64,000 nucleotides of DNA from Dendrolimus kikuchii (taxonomy: Eukaryota > Arthropoda > Insecta > Lepidoptera > Lasiocampidae): positions 2,046,001 to 2,110,000 of the forward strand of contig CM034412.1 of NCBI GenBank assembly GCA_019925095.2, in the 5' to 3' direction. The position numbers were made by a program, and so were the translations under genes. Under the pieces are notes generated by a model, which did no database searches, was not told where the DNA came from, and was given only the letters and a program-made list of their open reading frames with translations. This document shows positions 41,116 through 51,651 of this stretch, piece by piece (the first letter of the stretch is position 1; the number at the start of each line of letters is the position of its first letter).

Positions 41116-41755
41116 TATTATTATTATTATTATTGTATGTCTTTGGAGACCACGGGCCATAAAAATGACCCGGAAATTTGGAGGGCTTGCGTGGGGCCAT
41201 GGGAAGGCCAACACGTAGAGGCCCCTTGACAAATTTAATGTAAATGTGGCGTAACACTGACCGGCGATTGACTCTGTCTACACCATATAGTAATGCACCC
41301 GAGGACAAGCCCCGGCCAGTGTAGGACTATTGTGGGAAATGAGGACAAAAAGTACCGGGCTATTGTGGTGAACTGCTAGTGGTACTAGGGGTCTGGGAAT
41401 ATGGGGAAAATGGCGTCTGCCCGTCGCAATGTTCGGAGAATATGGAAAAATGGGCAGACGGTGACTCGCCACTCCCTGCATGGGCCCCAAAAAATGCCAT
41501 AGAAGACAACATGGATGTCTAGAGAGATGGGCTGCAGGTTCACCGAAGCTACTTCTGACGTGATGCCGTTTATCACTTCCACCCCTGGAGCTGGAGTCTT
41601 AGCTCTAGCGATCTCCACTCCGTGCCGGCCGGTTAAGGCAAGCACGGAGGCGGGGGCCTTGCCTTGGCCCCCGGAGTCAGGTACGAGGTGTCGCTACTCA
41701 CCTAAGGCTTCGCCACAAAGTCCCCCTGCGGGTTTATTATTATTATTAATAATGT
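41116..41755 (-). repeat. Repeat D, ~640 bp, longest copy
   Basis: Minus strand: CCCGCAGGGGGACTTTGTGG, GCCTTAGGTGAGTAGCG, the GC-rich body shared with 29180-29690, CCCACGCAAGCCCTCC, GGTCTCCAAAGACATAC and an (AAT)n tail. Ends in AAT-type microsatellite as a target-primed element would. No Pol III boxes found. Coding origin possible, not recognised. Confidence 0.7.
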
Positions 41756-42290
41756 GTCAAATAAACATAACTCTACATGATTTATATCAAATAAAGAACT
41801 TAATGCATGTGGAATGTGGCAATAGCAGATCAAGTGGAACGAGGCCCTCCCCGGGGGTGCAGTTGGCGATACCCAGCACATAAACAATTCAGCTTCATCT
41901 GATCCGCAGCACAGTGCGACCGATGCTTTATTTATCGACGTATACACGTACACTGTCAGACAAAATAATTGACACAATATTTTCTACACATTCGCTTTTT
42001 CTACAACCATTTAATATACGTAATCTGTCATGAACAAATGTATTATAACTCAAATTTAACGAAATGTAATAATTTATGATACTTAAAAATAGGTATAATG
42101 TCTTAGGATTCAAAAGAAAACAAATAAAATATTAAATTGGACCTATACCTAGGTGAAGTCATAGAGGATAATAAAACGCTATATTTTGTAACTGTTGATC
42201 ATAATTAAATTAAGTTTTCACAATATTAAGCACTGTATGTAGGATAGCTGTTTTGGTAAAAAACGAATCCCGTGTACCTACAATACTCAC
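41756..42290. other. Unassigned DNA
   Basis: A patch at 41815-41890 (CCCTCCCCGGGGGTGCAG) is GC-rich; otherwise AT-rich with no feature. Confidence 0.4.
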
Positions 42291-42314
42291 GTGTGTGTGT
42301 GTGTGTGTGTGTGT
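42291..42314. repeat. (GT)n microsatellite
   Basis: Twelve GT units. Confidence 0.95.
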
Positions 42315-42719
42315 CGCAAATTGTGTTTATATAAGTTTACTTTCTTCACGGAGAGTAAATTTATATGAACACGATTTGCGACAAATTTTGAATAATTTAT
42401 TCATCACATCACGAAATCATTTGAACGAAAATACTGCATATTTTTAATTACATGGTATACAATTTTGTAGCGAAACAATAAAAACCGTTGACGTTAGTCT
42501 TTAAGCACTTGTTTTGTTTTTCAATCTTATTCTTAACGATTTGTTATCTTTTTAGGTTCTATTTATTCCACTACTCATCTTAGTTATAAATATTTTAATT
42601 GATTATTTTTAATTCTTAATATGAATATTCTGAAAGTAAATAAATCATATTCTCTGAATAAACTGTATATACAAATTATAAGTACACACAAAGAAAATAC
42701 TTATTGAATATATACACTA
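42315..42719. other. AT-rich DNA with hairpin
   Basis: CGCAAATTGTG at 42316 and CACGATTTGCG at 42369 form an imperfect inverted repeat around TTTACTTTCTTCACGGAG; otherwise nothing. Confidence 0.35.
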
Positions 42720-43127
42720 CTAGCTGTACCCGGCAGACGTTGTCCTGCCTTTAAAAAATAAAATTCTAGTACCCGATTGCAGCGCCATCTACCTGGTTCA
42801 AATTTGAATTTAAATCGTCCCAGTAGAAAATTATTAAAATACTAATATCGCTATTAAAAAATAGTGGTTAGTGGTAGAAGGGTGAAAATTTTGGGTTGTA
42901 TGTATTTTTTAATGAAAAATCATAAAAAAAAAAACAAAATAAAAAAAAATACAAAGAAAAAAAGATATTTAGAGGTGGGTCACCCTTCTTACTAAGGGGT
43001 ATGAAAATTGATGTTGGCCGATTCTCAGACCTACCCGATATGAACTCAAAATTTTATACAAATCGGTGTAGCCGTTTCGGTGGAGTTTGGTTACTAACAC
43101 CGCGACACGAGAATTTTATATATTAGA
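42720..43127 (-). mobile_element. Non-autonomous Helitron, 408 bp
   Basis: Minus strand starts TCTAATATATAAAATTCTCG after A and ends GTCTGCCGGGTACAGCTAG before T. Interior includes GGTGGAGTTTGG on + and a CCGATTGCAGCGCCATCTAC patch shared with the 839 and 26507 types. Confidence 0.85.
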
Positions 43128-43529
43128 TAAAAAAGTAAGTTGTGTGTGTGTAAAAACTTTAAAAAGTATAAACCCTGTTGGCACCGTTGGGTTTTTGTCC
43201 CTGATTGTCATGTAAAAATGATTGCATTTATTAATATTATTTGTAATGTATACTGCTTCGTCCTCATGAAAATTCGTGTCCATTGTTTGCTTATAACACA
43301 AATTACTTTCATATTGAGTCTGTTCAATACTATAGTCTTCGTATATCATAAATCTTTAATTAGAACAAAAATATTGTCTCTGCACTTATAAAATACTTTG
43401 ACAACTTGACATTGACGTAAATTGAAACATTGACGTTTCGTTTATCATTTGACATAGGACAATTTAATTAATTCTATTAAAATTTAATTAAATTTATTAT
43501 AGAAAAACTTTTGTTTTTCACACACTACA
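43128..43529. other. Unassigned DNA
   Basis: Open frames of 77-83 codons on both strands lack any family resemblance. Confidence 0.4.
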
Positions 43530-43597
43530 TGCACTGTTGTTCGTGCCTATCCCGCAAGGGAACTGGCGTGAAGTTATGTATGTATGTATGTATGTAT
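43530..43597 (+). mobile_element. Minimal RTE tail
   Basis: Only SVVRAY-PARELA, TGA and (GTAT)n, about 65 bp. Confidence 0.8.
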
Positions 43598-43990
43598 AAA
43601 AAAGTAACTAATACACATGTACAATACAACATACAATAAACTAAAATAAATGGTCAATTTTTGCGATATAACTTGAGGGTTGTATTGTAATTTAAAGACA
43701 ACTAAGGAGTTAAATAAGAAGACAGGTATACTATATATTACAGGTATAAAATAACACTTTGTTTCATCTATTACAATTATGAACATACATGTAAGTAAAT
43801 ATCTTCTTTGTTTAATCCTTTCGAGGGGCCGATTTAATATTATTTTTGTTCACAAGCTGCCAGCTGCCATCAAAATTGCCGCGCCAAAACCAAGAGAATT
43901 ATATCGTCTCTTTTATTCTAATACAAATTCTATGTAGATAGAGGGAGAAAGCATCAGTTCAACGTTCGTTTCAATTATCTGTATTTGACC
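43598..43990. other. AT-rich spacer
   Basis: Nothing recognised. Confidence 0.4.
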
Positions 43991-44003
43991 ACAAATTTGT
44001 GGT

Positions 44004-44682
44004 ACATACATACATACATACATAACTTCACGCCAGTTCCCTTGCGGGGTAGGCACGAACAACAGAGCGCCATTTAGGCTTATTTTTACACACCTCACTT
44101 GCTTCTTTGACATTCATAACTCTTGACATGCACGCTCGTCTGTTCTTAAGGCTCCTAACATCACCTTCTGCTAGTACACGATCAATTTGATCATGGAAAG
44201 TGTGTCGTGGCCTTCCACGAACTCTGCATCCATCCACTTTTGCATTGTATATCTGTTTATTCATTCTTTCATCATGCATTCTTTCCACATGCCCGAACCA
44301 CCGGAGCATTCCTTTCCTTACCTTCACCCCGACACTCTCTTTCAGACCAACTCTCTTTCTTACCTCGGTATTACGAACGCGGTCCGCGAGCGTCACTCCG
44401 CAGATTTTGCGCAGTGCTCGCATCTCGACCGCGTTTACTCTACTTTCATGCTCTTTCTTCCATACCCAACTCTCGCTTCCATACGTGAGCGTAGGTACCA
44501 GCACCGCGTTGTGTACGGCGAGCTGGGCCTTCTGGCTGAGGTTCTTAGCGCCTAAAAGTTTACCTAACGCTCCATTCACACTATTCCCCAAATTCACTCT
44601 TCTTTCTATATCAGCGGTGTACCTTCCATCCCTGCTAAAAGCACATCCAAGTGGTGCTTCCCAATTAGCCATGTGTTCGATA
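44004..44682 (-). mobile_element. Longest RTE copy, 679 bp, 13-bp target duplication
   Basis: ACAAATTTGTGGT is repeated at 43991-44003 and 44683-44695. On the minus strand an uninterrupted frame (ending at 44028) covers the post-RT region: ANWEAPLGCAFSRDGRYT, GSESWVWKKEHESRVNAVEM, LRWFGHVERMHDERM, FHDQIDRVLAEGDVRSLKNR, and the SVVRAYPARELA stop. The stop is followed within a few bases by the (TATG)n tail, so the 3' UTR is almost absent, as in RTE-clade LINEs. Few disabling changes suggest a young insertion. Confidence 0.92.
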
Positions 44683-44695
44683 ACAAATTTGTGGT

Positions 44696-45293
44696 GGTTC
44701 CGTCTTAAAAGGTTAACACATTGTACTAAACTATTACTAAATATTAAAATCAAAATTTAAAACTAGCTTAACATCTATGAAACGCAATTTCAATTAGAGC
44801 ATGGAAGGCGGGAGAAATTTATTAATTGCCATATTAAACTCGTAAATATTTAATAGAAATCAATTACTAACGCCAGTCCCGAGCAAGAGTTATTACTCTA
44901 AATTCCCCTCAAAATATTACTTTATTAGACCGACGGTTGGATGTTCTAACAATGTGGCGTGATTGAAATTAATAAATTGTTTATTATTTCCCATCAATTC
45001 CCTCCATGATTATTATTTTATAAACAAAGGGTGTAATTATTTAATACAAGCTGGTGATAACTCTGTTGACGAGGGGTTCGTTTCTGTGCCAATAAACAAA
45101 ATTGACGTTTGATTGTCACTGTTTGTGATTTCTAAATAAATGTCAAATTAAATGAAAACTATGAAGGCTCTTAATTGATCTGTGTTTTTGAATTAATTTG
45201 TTAAGGGGCCACCTAAATGGGATTCGCTCTCTTTGACGCATTATTACATTTGAGGATATAAATTGACAGAATTTACTTACGACAAATCTTAAC
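44696..45293. other. Repeat-poor DNA
   Basis: 600 bp AT-rich sequence, no feature seen. Confidence 0.45.
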
Positions 45294-45305
45294 AATAGTT
45301 TTTTT

Positions 45306-45854
45306 ATAATAAAACTACGTTTTAACGGTTTTAAGCGCGGTAATTTTTATTTGATTTTGGTTTTTCCGACGTTTCGGCCACTTTTCAGCAAAAACCAGCT
45401 GCCAGACCTCAAGACACTGTGAGCTCTTTCTGCGTACAACGGAACACAAACCAACTTGACTGATAATTACTTTTATTTTTCCTTCCACCCATTTTAATAT
45501 TATATAAAATTATTAGAGCTAGGCATGTTTGCTGAAGAGTTTCTTGCGCCGCTTCTTCTCTTCAAGCCATAACATGTTGCGAAGCGGTAGTAAATTAGAT
45601 TAGGCTCCCATAGAGTAAATAATAACCATAAACAAAATTAAAATTAAATAATTAAAATTAACAAGTTGGCGGTAGGCTAAATAAAACTTTAACAATACTC
45701 GTTGACACTTGACATCTTTGTCTTCCGTGATCACGGCCACTGAAAAGTGGCCGAAACGTCGGAAAAACTAAAATCAAATAAAAATTACCGCGCTTAAAAC
45801 CGTTAAAACGTAGTTTTATTATGTATACAAGTCGCGAAAACTTAAGAAGATATT
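45306..45854. mobile_element. Fold-back element, 549 bp
   Basis: Flanked by AATAGTTTTTTT (45294-45305) and AATAATTTTTTT (45855-45866). Arms as in the 31372 copy. Asymmetric interior: CCTCAAGACACTGTGAGCTC, a LINE-C-like AACATGTTGCGAAGCGG block, CAAGTTGGCGGTAGGCTAAA and CACTTGACATCTTTGTCTTCC. Confidence 0.82.
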
Positions 45855-45879
45855 AATAATTTTTTTGGGAAATTTTCCA

Positions 45880-45989
45880 ACATTGGTCGTTGTTACGGCT
45901 GCAGCCAGCAACTAGACCGGTTGGCGCGGGGCGGCAGCTGCGGCGGGGGCGACGCGGCGCATCGGCCGGTGTCACATATCATAAAGCAC
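45880..45989. other. GC-rich patch
   Basis: GGCGCGGGGCGGCAGCTGCG and GGCGACGCGGCGCATCGGCC stand out in the AT-rich surroundings. No frame or repeat partner found. Confidence 0.4.
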
Positions 45990-46301
45990 TTTTTTTTTTA
46001 TTGCAGGAGTTCAGCAGACAGGCAGACGGCCCACTAGATGGAAAGCGGTTACCATCGCCTATAGACATTTGCAACAACAAAGGTGCTACAAATGCGCTGC
46101 TGCTCTCTTAAGGGAGACTGGAACCTGGTCACTAATGTCGGAACACAACACAAGGTTGTTATGGCGGCATACTCTAGACCAGGGGTGGTCGCCATCCAGT
46201 CGAGCAAATACTCTACCACCTGGCTGTGGGTTGTTTAGTCGCCTCTTACGACAGGCCGCCGGGCCGCAGGAAATTGTATTCTTTCTCCGTTCCTGCACGG
46301 A
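45990..46301 (-). repeat. SINE-A, full length
   Basis: Poly-T and GCAGGAGTTCAGCAGACAGG to CCTGCACGGATA. Confidence 0.9.
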
Positions 46302-46731
46302 TAAAAACTTATTGCTAACGATCCTCTCACATCAACGCGCGCGCACCATATACATATAATTAATTGTAATTAATACCAGCAAAGCAATAAAAATATATGT
46401 ATATATATATATATAAAACGTTCATCATTCATCATAATAGTACAGTCCACAAATTTATAACCGGAGTCTCAACAGGCTCAGGCCTTTACAGTCGTAACAT
46501 GTTTTTTTAAAATTAGTGCTAATTATTAAGTATATTTTGTTTGACTAAAATTAATTTATTATCGCTCGTTAACAAATCAGTTTAAACGGTAAGATTCTTA
46601 AAAAGCTATAATATAAAAAAAACAACTTGGTTTCGGCGAATGATGCTCGTGGTTGGACGCGGAGAATTACATGACATAAAAAATTACATAACATTATAAT
46701 CAATTTTTATTTTATAGCATAATTGTGTTAC
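46302..46731. other. AT-rich DNA
   Basis: A short (TA)n at 46390-46415. Nothing else. Confidence 0.4.
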
Positions 46732-46742
46732 AAGTAAAAGGT

Positions 46743-46904
46743 GAATGAATGAATGAATGAATGAATGAATGAGGTGAATGAATCTTATGAATGTCAAAGA
46801 GGCAAGTGAGGTGTGTAAGAATAAGCCTAAATGGCACTCTGTTGTTCGTGCCTACCCCGCAAGGGAACTGGCGTGAAGTTATGTATGTATGTATGTATGT
46901 ATGT
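46743..46904 (+). mobile_element. RTE insertion with GAAT run at its 5' junction
   Basis: AAGTAAAAGGT is duplicated at 46732-46742 and 46905-46915. The insert starts with GAATGAATGAATGAATGAAT and a related run (to about 46783), then 118 bp of RTE 3' end and tail. Confidence 0.88.
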
Positions 46905-47030
46905 AAGTAAAAGGTAAAGAACTGACAGAAAGACCCTTTCACAAGCGTTGATTTTTATATCTATATATATTTCTATAAATGTTCATGAAATCAAAATCAA
47001 TTTTTGCATGAAGTGGACAGCAGGCAGTTT

Positions 47031-47386
47031 AATATTTTCTTAAGTTTTCGCGACTTGTATACATAATAAAAGTACGTTTTAACGGTTTTAAGCGCGATAA
47101 TTTTCTTTGATTTTGGTTTTTCCGACGTTACGGCCACTTTTCAGTGGCCGTGATCACGGAAGACAAAGATCTCAAGTGTCAACGAGTATTGTTAAAGTTT
47201 TATTTAGCCTACCGTCAAATTGTTAATTTTAATGTTGTTTATGGTTATTATTTAACAATACTCGTTGACACTTGACGTCTTTGTCTTCCGTGATCACGGC
47301 CACTTTTCAGTGGCCGAAACGTCGGAAAAACCAAAATCAAATAAAATTACCACGCTTAAAACCGTTAAAACGTAGTTTTATTATCC
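47031..47386 (-). mobile_element. Fold-back element, fully palindromic copy
   Basis: GGCAGTTT flanks it at 47023-47030 and 47387-47394. Almost the entire 356 bp is two inverted ~150-bp arms, each reading from the ACGTTTTAACGG end through GGCCACTTTTCAGTGGCC to GACAAAGA..GTGTCAACGAGTATTG. The extension TTAAGTTTTCGCGACTTGTA is present only on the left. Confidence 0.88.
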
Positions 47387-47629
47387 GGCAGTTTGTTGTA
47401 TTCAGTAAAAAATACAAATCATAATATAAAGTTCCTCGCTCCCTCTTTTTTTCTTTTATATTTAACAAAAATAACTCTGGAAGCAGTGGTAAAATTACGG
47501 CTGTCAATAAGTAGTCTATACGATTCAATTGTGTAATAAATACATTAATTTTCATTTTCAAATTTGTTAATTACAAAAGTATCTGAATCCGCAACCTAAG
47601 ATATTGAAATCTTTGCTTTAGGCTCTCAT

Positions 47630-47800
47630 GGCCTAAAGAAAGAAAGAAGAAAGAAAGAAAATAATGTTTATTTAGAGTTATTTAAAATTATTAAAGTATA
47701 CATAAGCAGTTTAATAAAAGCCAAAACTTAACTAACTCTAAACAGGCCCTAACTCAGCAAATGCTGGTTGATCACAACCAACGCTGGTCTTCCGTTAGTG
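47630..47800 (-). repeat. LINE 3' end with CTTT tail
   Basis: (GAAA)n run, AATGTTTATTTAGAGTT, AACTCTAAACAGGCCC. Similar placement of the tail as at 17516. Confidence 0.4.
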
Positions 47801-47844
47801 CCAGGCAGTGACGTCACCTTCACATAAGAATTTTATTTAATTTT

Positions 47845-47985
47845 TTTTATTGCTGGAGTTCAGCAGACAGGCAGACGGCCCACTGGACGGAAAGCAGTTA
47901 CCATCGCCTATAGCCATTTGCAACACCAAAGGTGCTACACATGCGCTGCTGCTCTCTTAAGTGAGTCTGGAACCTGGTCATATAA
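47845..47985 (-). repeat. SINE-A 3' half
   Basis: TTGCTGGAGTTCAGCAGAC to GTCTGGAACCTGGTCA. Confidence 0.78.
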
Positions 47986-48344
47986 ATAACTAAGGAACAT
48001 TTAATATTATTTATAATTAGAACACCATGAAACAAAGAATAGACATATTTTGAATAATTTAATATAAGTGCATAATATGTTATGTAATAATTATTGAAAT
48101 TTGAAAATAATGATTTTGAAAAATAATAATAGGTATTACGAATAAAAAGAAATTAAATTAAATAGAACTATAAAAAAGACTCAACTAGGCTTACTAAAAG
48201 GCGCTTGTATCAAGTGCGTGATCTGCTTGCTGCCTCTGGTGTTCGTACAGGAACGCTTTCAGTTTACTTTTAAAAATATATGCATAAAGCAAACATTTTT
48301 GCAGATTCGTTTTATGAATATGACAAATATCAAAATAAAATAGA
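47986..48344. other. Unassigned DNA
   Basis: AT-rich; CTTTCAGTTTACTTTTAAAAA near 48258 resembles LINE 3' text, unproven. Confidence 0.35.
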
Positions 48345-48565
48345 TGTCTCACGTGACCAAAAGACTGGTTTATAACTCGGACAACGCATCAGAATTGCCA
48401 TTCAGAGAGGCAATGTGGCCAGTCTTTTGGGCACGTTTCCGCCTGACAGCGGTGTAGAACTAGATTTTATACTTTAATTTTAGTTTGTATATATAGTTTA
48501 TTTTTAGTTTAATTTATTTATAATTTAGTTTATTTATAATTAGATACTATACCTATATATAATAA
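48345..48565 (+). pseudogene. AIQRGN LINE tail with 3' UTR
   Basis: Encodes DVSRDQKTGL, then RIRIAIQRGNVASLLGTFP and LDFIL-stop, then TTTAGTTTGTATATATAG. One stop occurs in the tract (GTTTATAACTCGG). Confidence 0.65.
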
Positions 48566-49049
48566 AATCTTATAATTCTCAAATAGAATTTTATGTAATG
48601 TCTTACACGCTCCAATATATTTACACCACACTTATCTGTCAATATCACTAAGCGTTTATCTAAAAGCTTAAGGCCCTCATATATTGATTTTGATGACATT
48701 TCGTATAATAGTTTTTAACATCACTCGTTTTGTTTTTATTTCTGTCTGTATATCACTTCAGTTATTATAAAAGTTACAACACTCAACTATTGGTTCGAGT
48801 GTCAGCTAAAATGCATTCCCGGTGAATTTAAGTCTTGGTAAGTGTGGGGCGCTATAGCCTACGGAAAAAATGCTGGTTCAATTTTTAATGGACTGTATGA
48901 GAGAAATATGACCTAGATCCTTGCACTAGAAAAGTAGAAGCTCCACCAACCTTGAGATCCGCCTTCTCCTAGCTCGGTTCAGGTGACACACAGGAACAGC
49001 ACACGGCACTAATCTCCACCTTAGAGCTAACACTTTTAACAAGTCTAAG
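48566..49049. other. Unassigned DNA
   Basis: Nothing recognised. Confidence 0.4.
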
Positions 49050-49096
49050 TACATATTAGTGACCAGGTTCCAGTCCCTTAAGAGAGCAGCAGCGCA
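49050..49096 (+). repeat. SINE-A fragment
   Basis: TAGTGACCAGGTTCCAGTCC and AAGAGAGCAGCAGCGCAT. Confidence 0.7.
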
Positions 49097-49869
49097 TAAG
49101 TTCTCGGCACGGCCAGTAATCACAATGAGTATAATGAATATTATTAAAAAATTATGAGCGCACGGCGCGTTGTAGTCTCGTTAAGACGTCGACAGTAAGT
49201 GTTCAAAAAAAGGCTGCTCCTACCCTGCTCTGTAGTGGCCGTCGCCTCACACAAAAGGAGGGTAGACAGCAAAATTGATGTAGCGATGTTCTACCTACTT
49301 TATACTAGGCAAGGACCGAACAGTAAGGTAATTTTTTTTAATGAATTTTCTGTATTTGCTCTGGTCTGGGTGAACTCTGATCGGTTTAAGAATTTTTCCC
49401 TTATATGTCACCCTCAACACAAGTTTAAAGTATACAAACCAAGCAATTGCAAGTTGCAATTTTAGCAAGTTAAATAGTTAACCTGTTTGTTGTTTTTCTC
49501 ACTTACAGTTCAAACTTTTCGAGGATTATTAAAGAAAAATTACGACATCTTTATATCTTCTCACCAGTAAAAGCTTTTAGAAAACATTTTAATTGGAGCA
49601 AGTGCTAAATTTCCAACTATAGAAGTAGTCAAACATTGGATTTAGTTAACGAGAAAATGTTATTACTTTACAATTAATTTAGCTAATATGAAATGCTATT
49701 GCATTAATCAATTATGATTTCTTAGAAACACCTGGACTGTGTTTTATTTAAATTAGCCAATAGCTAATGAATTTTAAAATACATGTTTGAAAGTTAGGCA
49801 ATTCTTATTATATTTAAAAATATATTAAGTGAAACATAATGTTCAGGAAAAAAAACATAACGTAGAAAT
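49097..49869. other. Unassigned DNA
   Basis: 770 bp; the first 150 bp (49150-49300) are GC-richer. No exon-like frame with splice sites was convincing. Confidence 0.4.
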
Positions 49870-49930
49870 GCGGCCAGTAATTTGGGAACGCTCCCCACTG
49901 ACAGTGATCTGAACTACATTTTTTACCTGT
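49870..49930 (+). repeat. AIQRGN LINE tail remnant
   Basis: GGCCAGTAATTTGGGAACGC and CTGACAGTGATCTGAACTAC mirror the end of the tail at 2295-2340. Confidence 0.45.
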
Positions 49931-49954
49931 AAATATGTTTATAATAGTATTTAA

Positions 49955-50425
49955 CGCGGTGCTGGTACCTACGCTCACGTATGGAAGCGAGAGTTCGGTA
50001 TGGAAGAGAGAGCATGAAAGTAGAGTAAACGCGGTCGAGATGCGAGCACTGCGCAAAATCTGCGGAGTGACGCTCGCGGACCGTTCGTAATACCGAAGTA
50101 AGAAAGAGAGTTGGTCTGAAAGAGAGTGTCGGGGTGAAGGTAAGGAAAGGAATGCTCCAGTGGTTCGGGCATGTGGAAAGAATGACTAAACAGATATACA
50201 ATGCAACGGTGGACGGATGCAGAAGTCGTGGAAGGCCACAACACACCTTCCATGATCAAATTGATCGTGTACTAGCAGAAGGTTATGTCAGGAGCCTTAA
50301 GAACAAACGAGCGTACATGACAAGAGTTATGAATGTGAAAGAAGCAAGTGAGGTATGTAAGAATAAGCCTAAATGGCGCTCTGTTGTTCGTGCCTACCCC
50401 GCAAGGGAACTGGCGTGAAGTTATA
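49955..50425 (+). mobile_element. RTE 3' fragment, ~470 bp
   Basis: From ACGCGGTGCTGGTACCTACG to GGGAACTGGCGTGA. Loses 3 bases in the ADRVRN region and 12 in MHDE. The usual GTAT tail is missing: the stop is followed by AGTTATATAATT. Confidence 0.87.
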
Positions 50426-50589
50426 TAATTGTTAAGTTTTTTTACAGTGTAGTTTAATTTTTAAGATAACTTAGTTTTATTTTAATGTATGTATTCCATT
50501 ATATTAGTCATAAAATCAATTTTATAATGAAAAAAATCTAACAAATAGGTACATGTTTAGGATATATAGTTTTTTTTTTAAATATTACG

Positions 50590-50810
50590 CTTTTTAATTG
50601 CTGCAGTACAGTAGACAAGCTGACGGCCTTCTGATGGAAAGTGATTACCGTCGCTTACGTGCTACCAATCTGGCTACTGATACCGAACCGAAACACAATA
50701 GGTTATTATAGTGGCAAACTCTTAAATAGGGTTGGTAGCCGTACAGAGGGACGAATGACTTACCACTTGGTTGTGGGTAGTTTCATCGACCCTTACGACA
50801 GTATGCTAGT
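50590..50810 (-). repeat. Old SINE-A relative
   Basis: ACGGCCTTCTGATGGAAAGTG, CACAATAGGTTATTATAGTGG, ACCACTTGGTTGTGGGTAG. About as diverged as the copy at 13204. Confidence 0.6.
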
Positions 50811-51021
50811 ATTTTTCCTCTATTTATGTATTTATTTATTTATTTAAGGCACACCAACAGCACACACATTATTATGTTACATTACAAATCCTTTAATATA
50901 AAAGTTCTGATGTGTGGACCCATTAAAGGAGTGCACAGCATTTACAATTCGAATGTCAATTACTAGTATCTTAATTAATTAATGTCAATATTATGCATGT
51001 GTCAAGTACAATATGTAGGAA
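50811..51021 (-). repeat. LINE 3' end with AAAT tail
   Basis: TATTTATTTATTTATTTAAGG then CACACCAACAGCACACAC: reversed 3' UTR and tail. No coding part. Confidence 0.45.
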
Positions 51022-51034
51022 TACTTTAAATAAA

Positions 51035-51202
51035 TTGATCGTGTACTAGCAGAAGGTGATGTCAGGAGCCTTAAGAACAGTATGAATGTCAAAGAAGCAA
51101 GTGAGGTGTGTAAGAATAAGCCTAAATGGCGCTCTGTTGATCGTGCCTACCCCGCAAGGGAACTGGCGTGAAGTTATGTATGTATGTATGTATGTATGTA
51201 TG
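51035..51202 (+). mobile_element. RTE insertion cut at the palindrome, 13-bp duplication
   Basis: TACTTTAAATAAA at 51022-51034 and 51203-51215. Starts TTGATCGTGTACTAGCAG; lacks about 21 bases of the RRACMTRV region. Confidence 0.88.
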
Positions 51203-51289
51203 TACTTTAAATAAAAATACTGTTCTATCAATCTATATTGTACACTAATAAAAGAACAAAAAAAGAACTTACAATCTAAAACTATGTCT

Positions 51290-51425
51290 TATTATGCTTA
51301 AAGGGCGGTCTTATCGCTAAATAGCGAACTTTTCCAGACATCCAGACAACCCGTGGCAGGTATAAATTACATTGGAAACGGCAGTGGTGGCATACAATAA
51401 TTGTTATACGATTGCTAACATTTTC
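51290..51425 (-). repeat. LINE-B 3' fragment
   Basis: AAAGGGCGGTCTTATCGC, AAATAGCGAACTTTTCCAGAC. An 8-base piece (ATCCAGAC) is duplicated inside. Confidence 0.6.
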
Positions 51426-51439
51426 ATAATACGAAATAC

Positions 51440-51637
51440 ATACATACATACATAACTTCACGCCAGTTCCCTCGCGGGGTAGGCACGAACAACAGAGTGC
51501 CATTTAGGCTTATTCTTACACACCTCACTTGCCTCTTTGACATTCATAACTCTTGTCATGCAAGCTCGTCTGTTCTTAAGGCTCCTGACATCACCTTCTG
51601 CTAGTACACGATCAATTTGATCATGGAAGGTGTGTCG
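51440..51637 (-). mobile_element. RTE insertion with 13-bp duplication
   Basis: TAATACGAAATAC at 51427-51439 and 51638-51650. Ends in ATCATGGAAGGTGTGTCG (5' cut). Confidence 0.88.
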
Positions 51638-51651
51638 TAATACGAAATACG

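Noticed and set aside
42369..42420. TTAGG telomeric or other chromosomal-end repeats anywhere in the window
   Set aside because: No TTAGG array was seen; only GT, CA, TA, GATA and GAAA type simple repeats.
44187..44760. Long plus-strand open frames (122 and 186 codons)
   Set aside because: They are antisense shadows of the well-conserved RTE protein on the minus strand; the same shadow occurs over every RTE copy.
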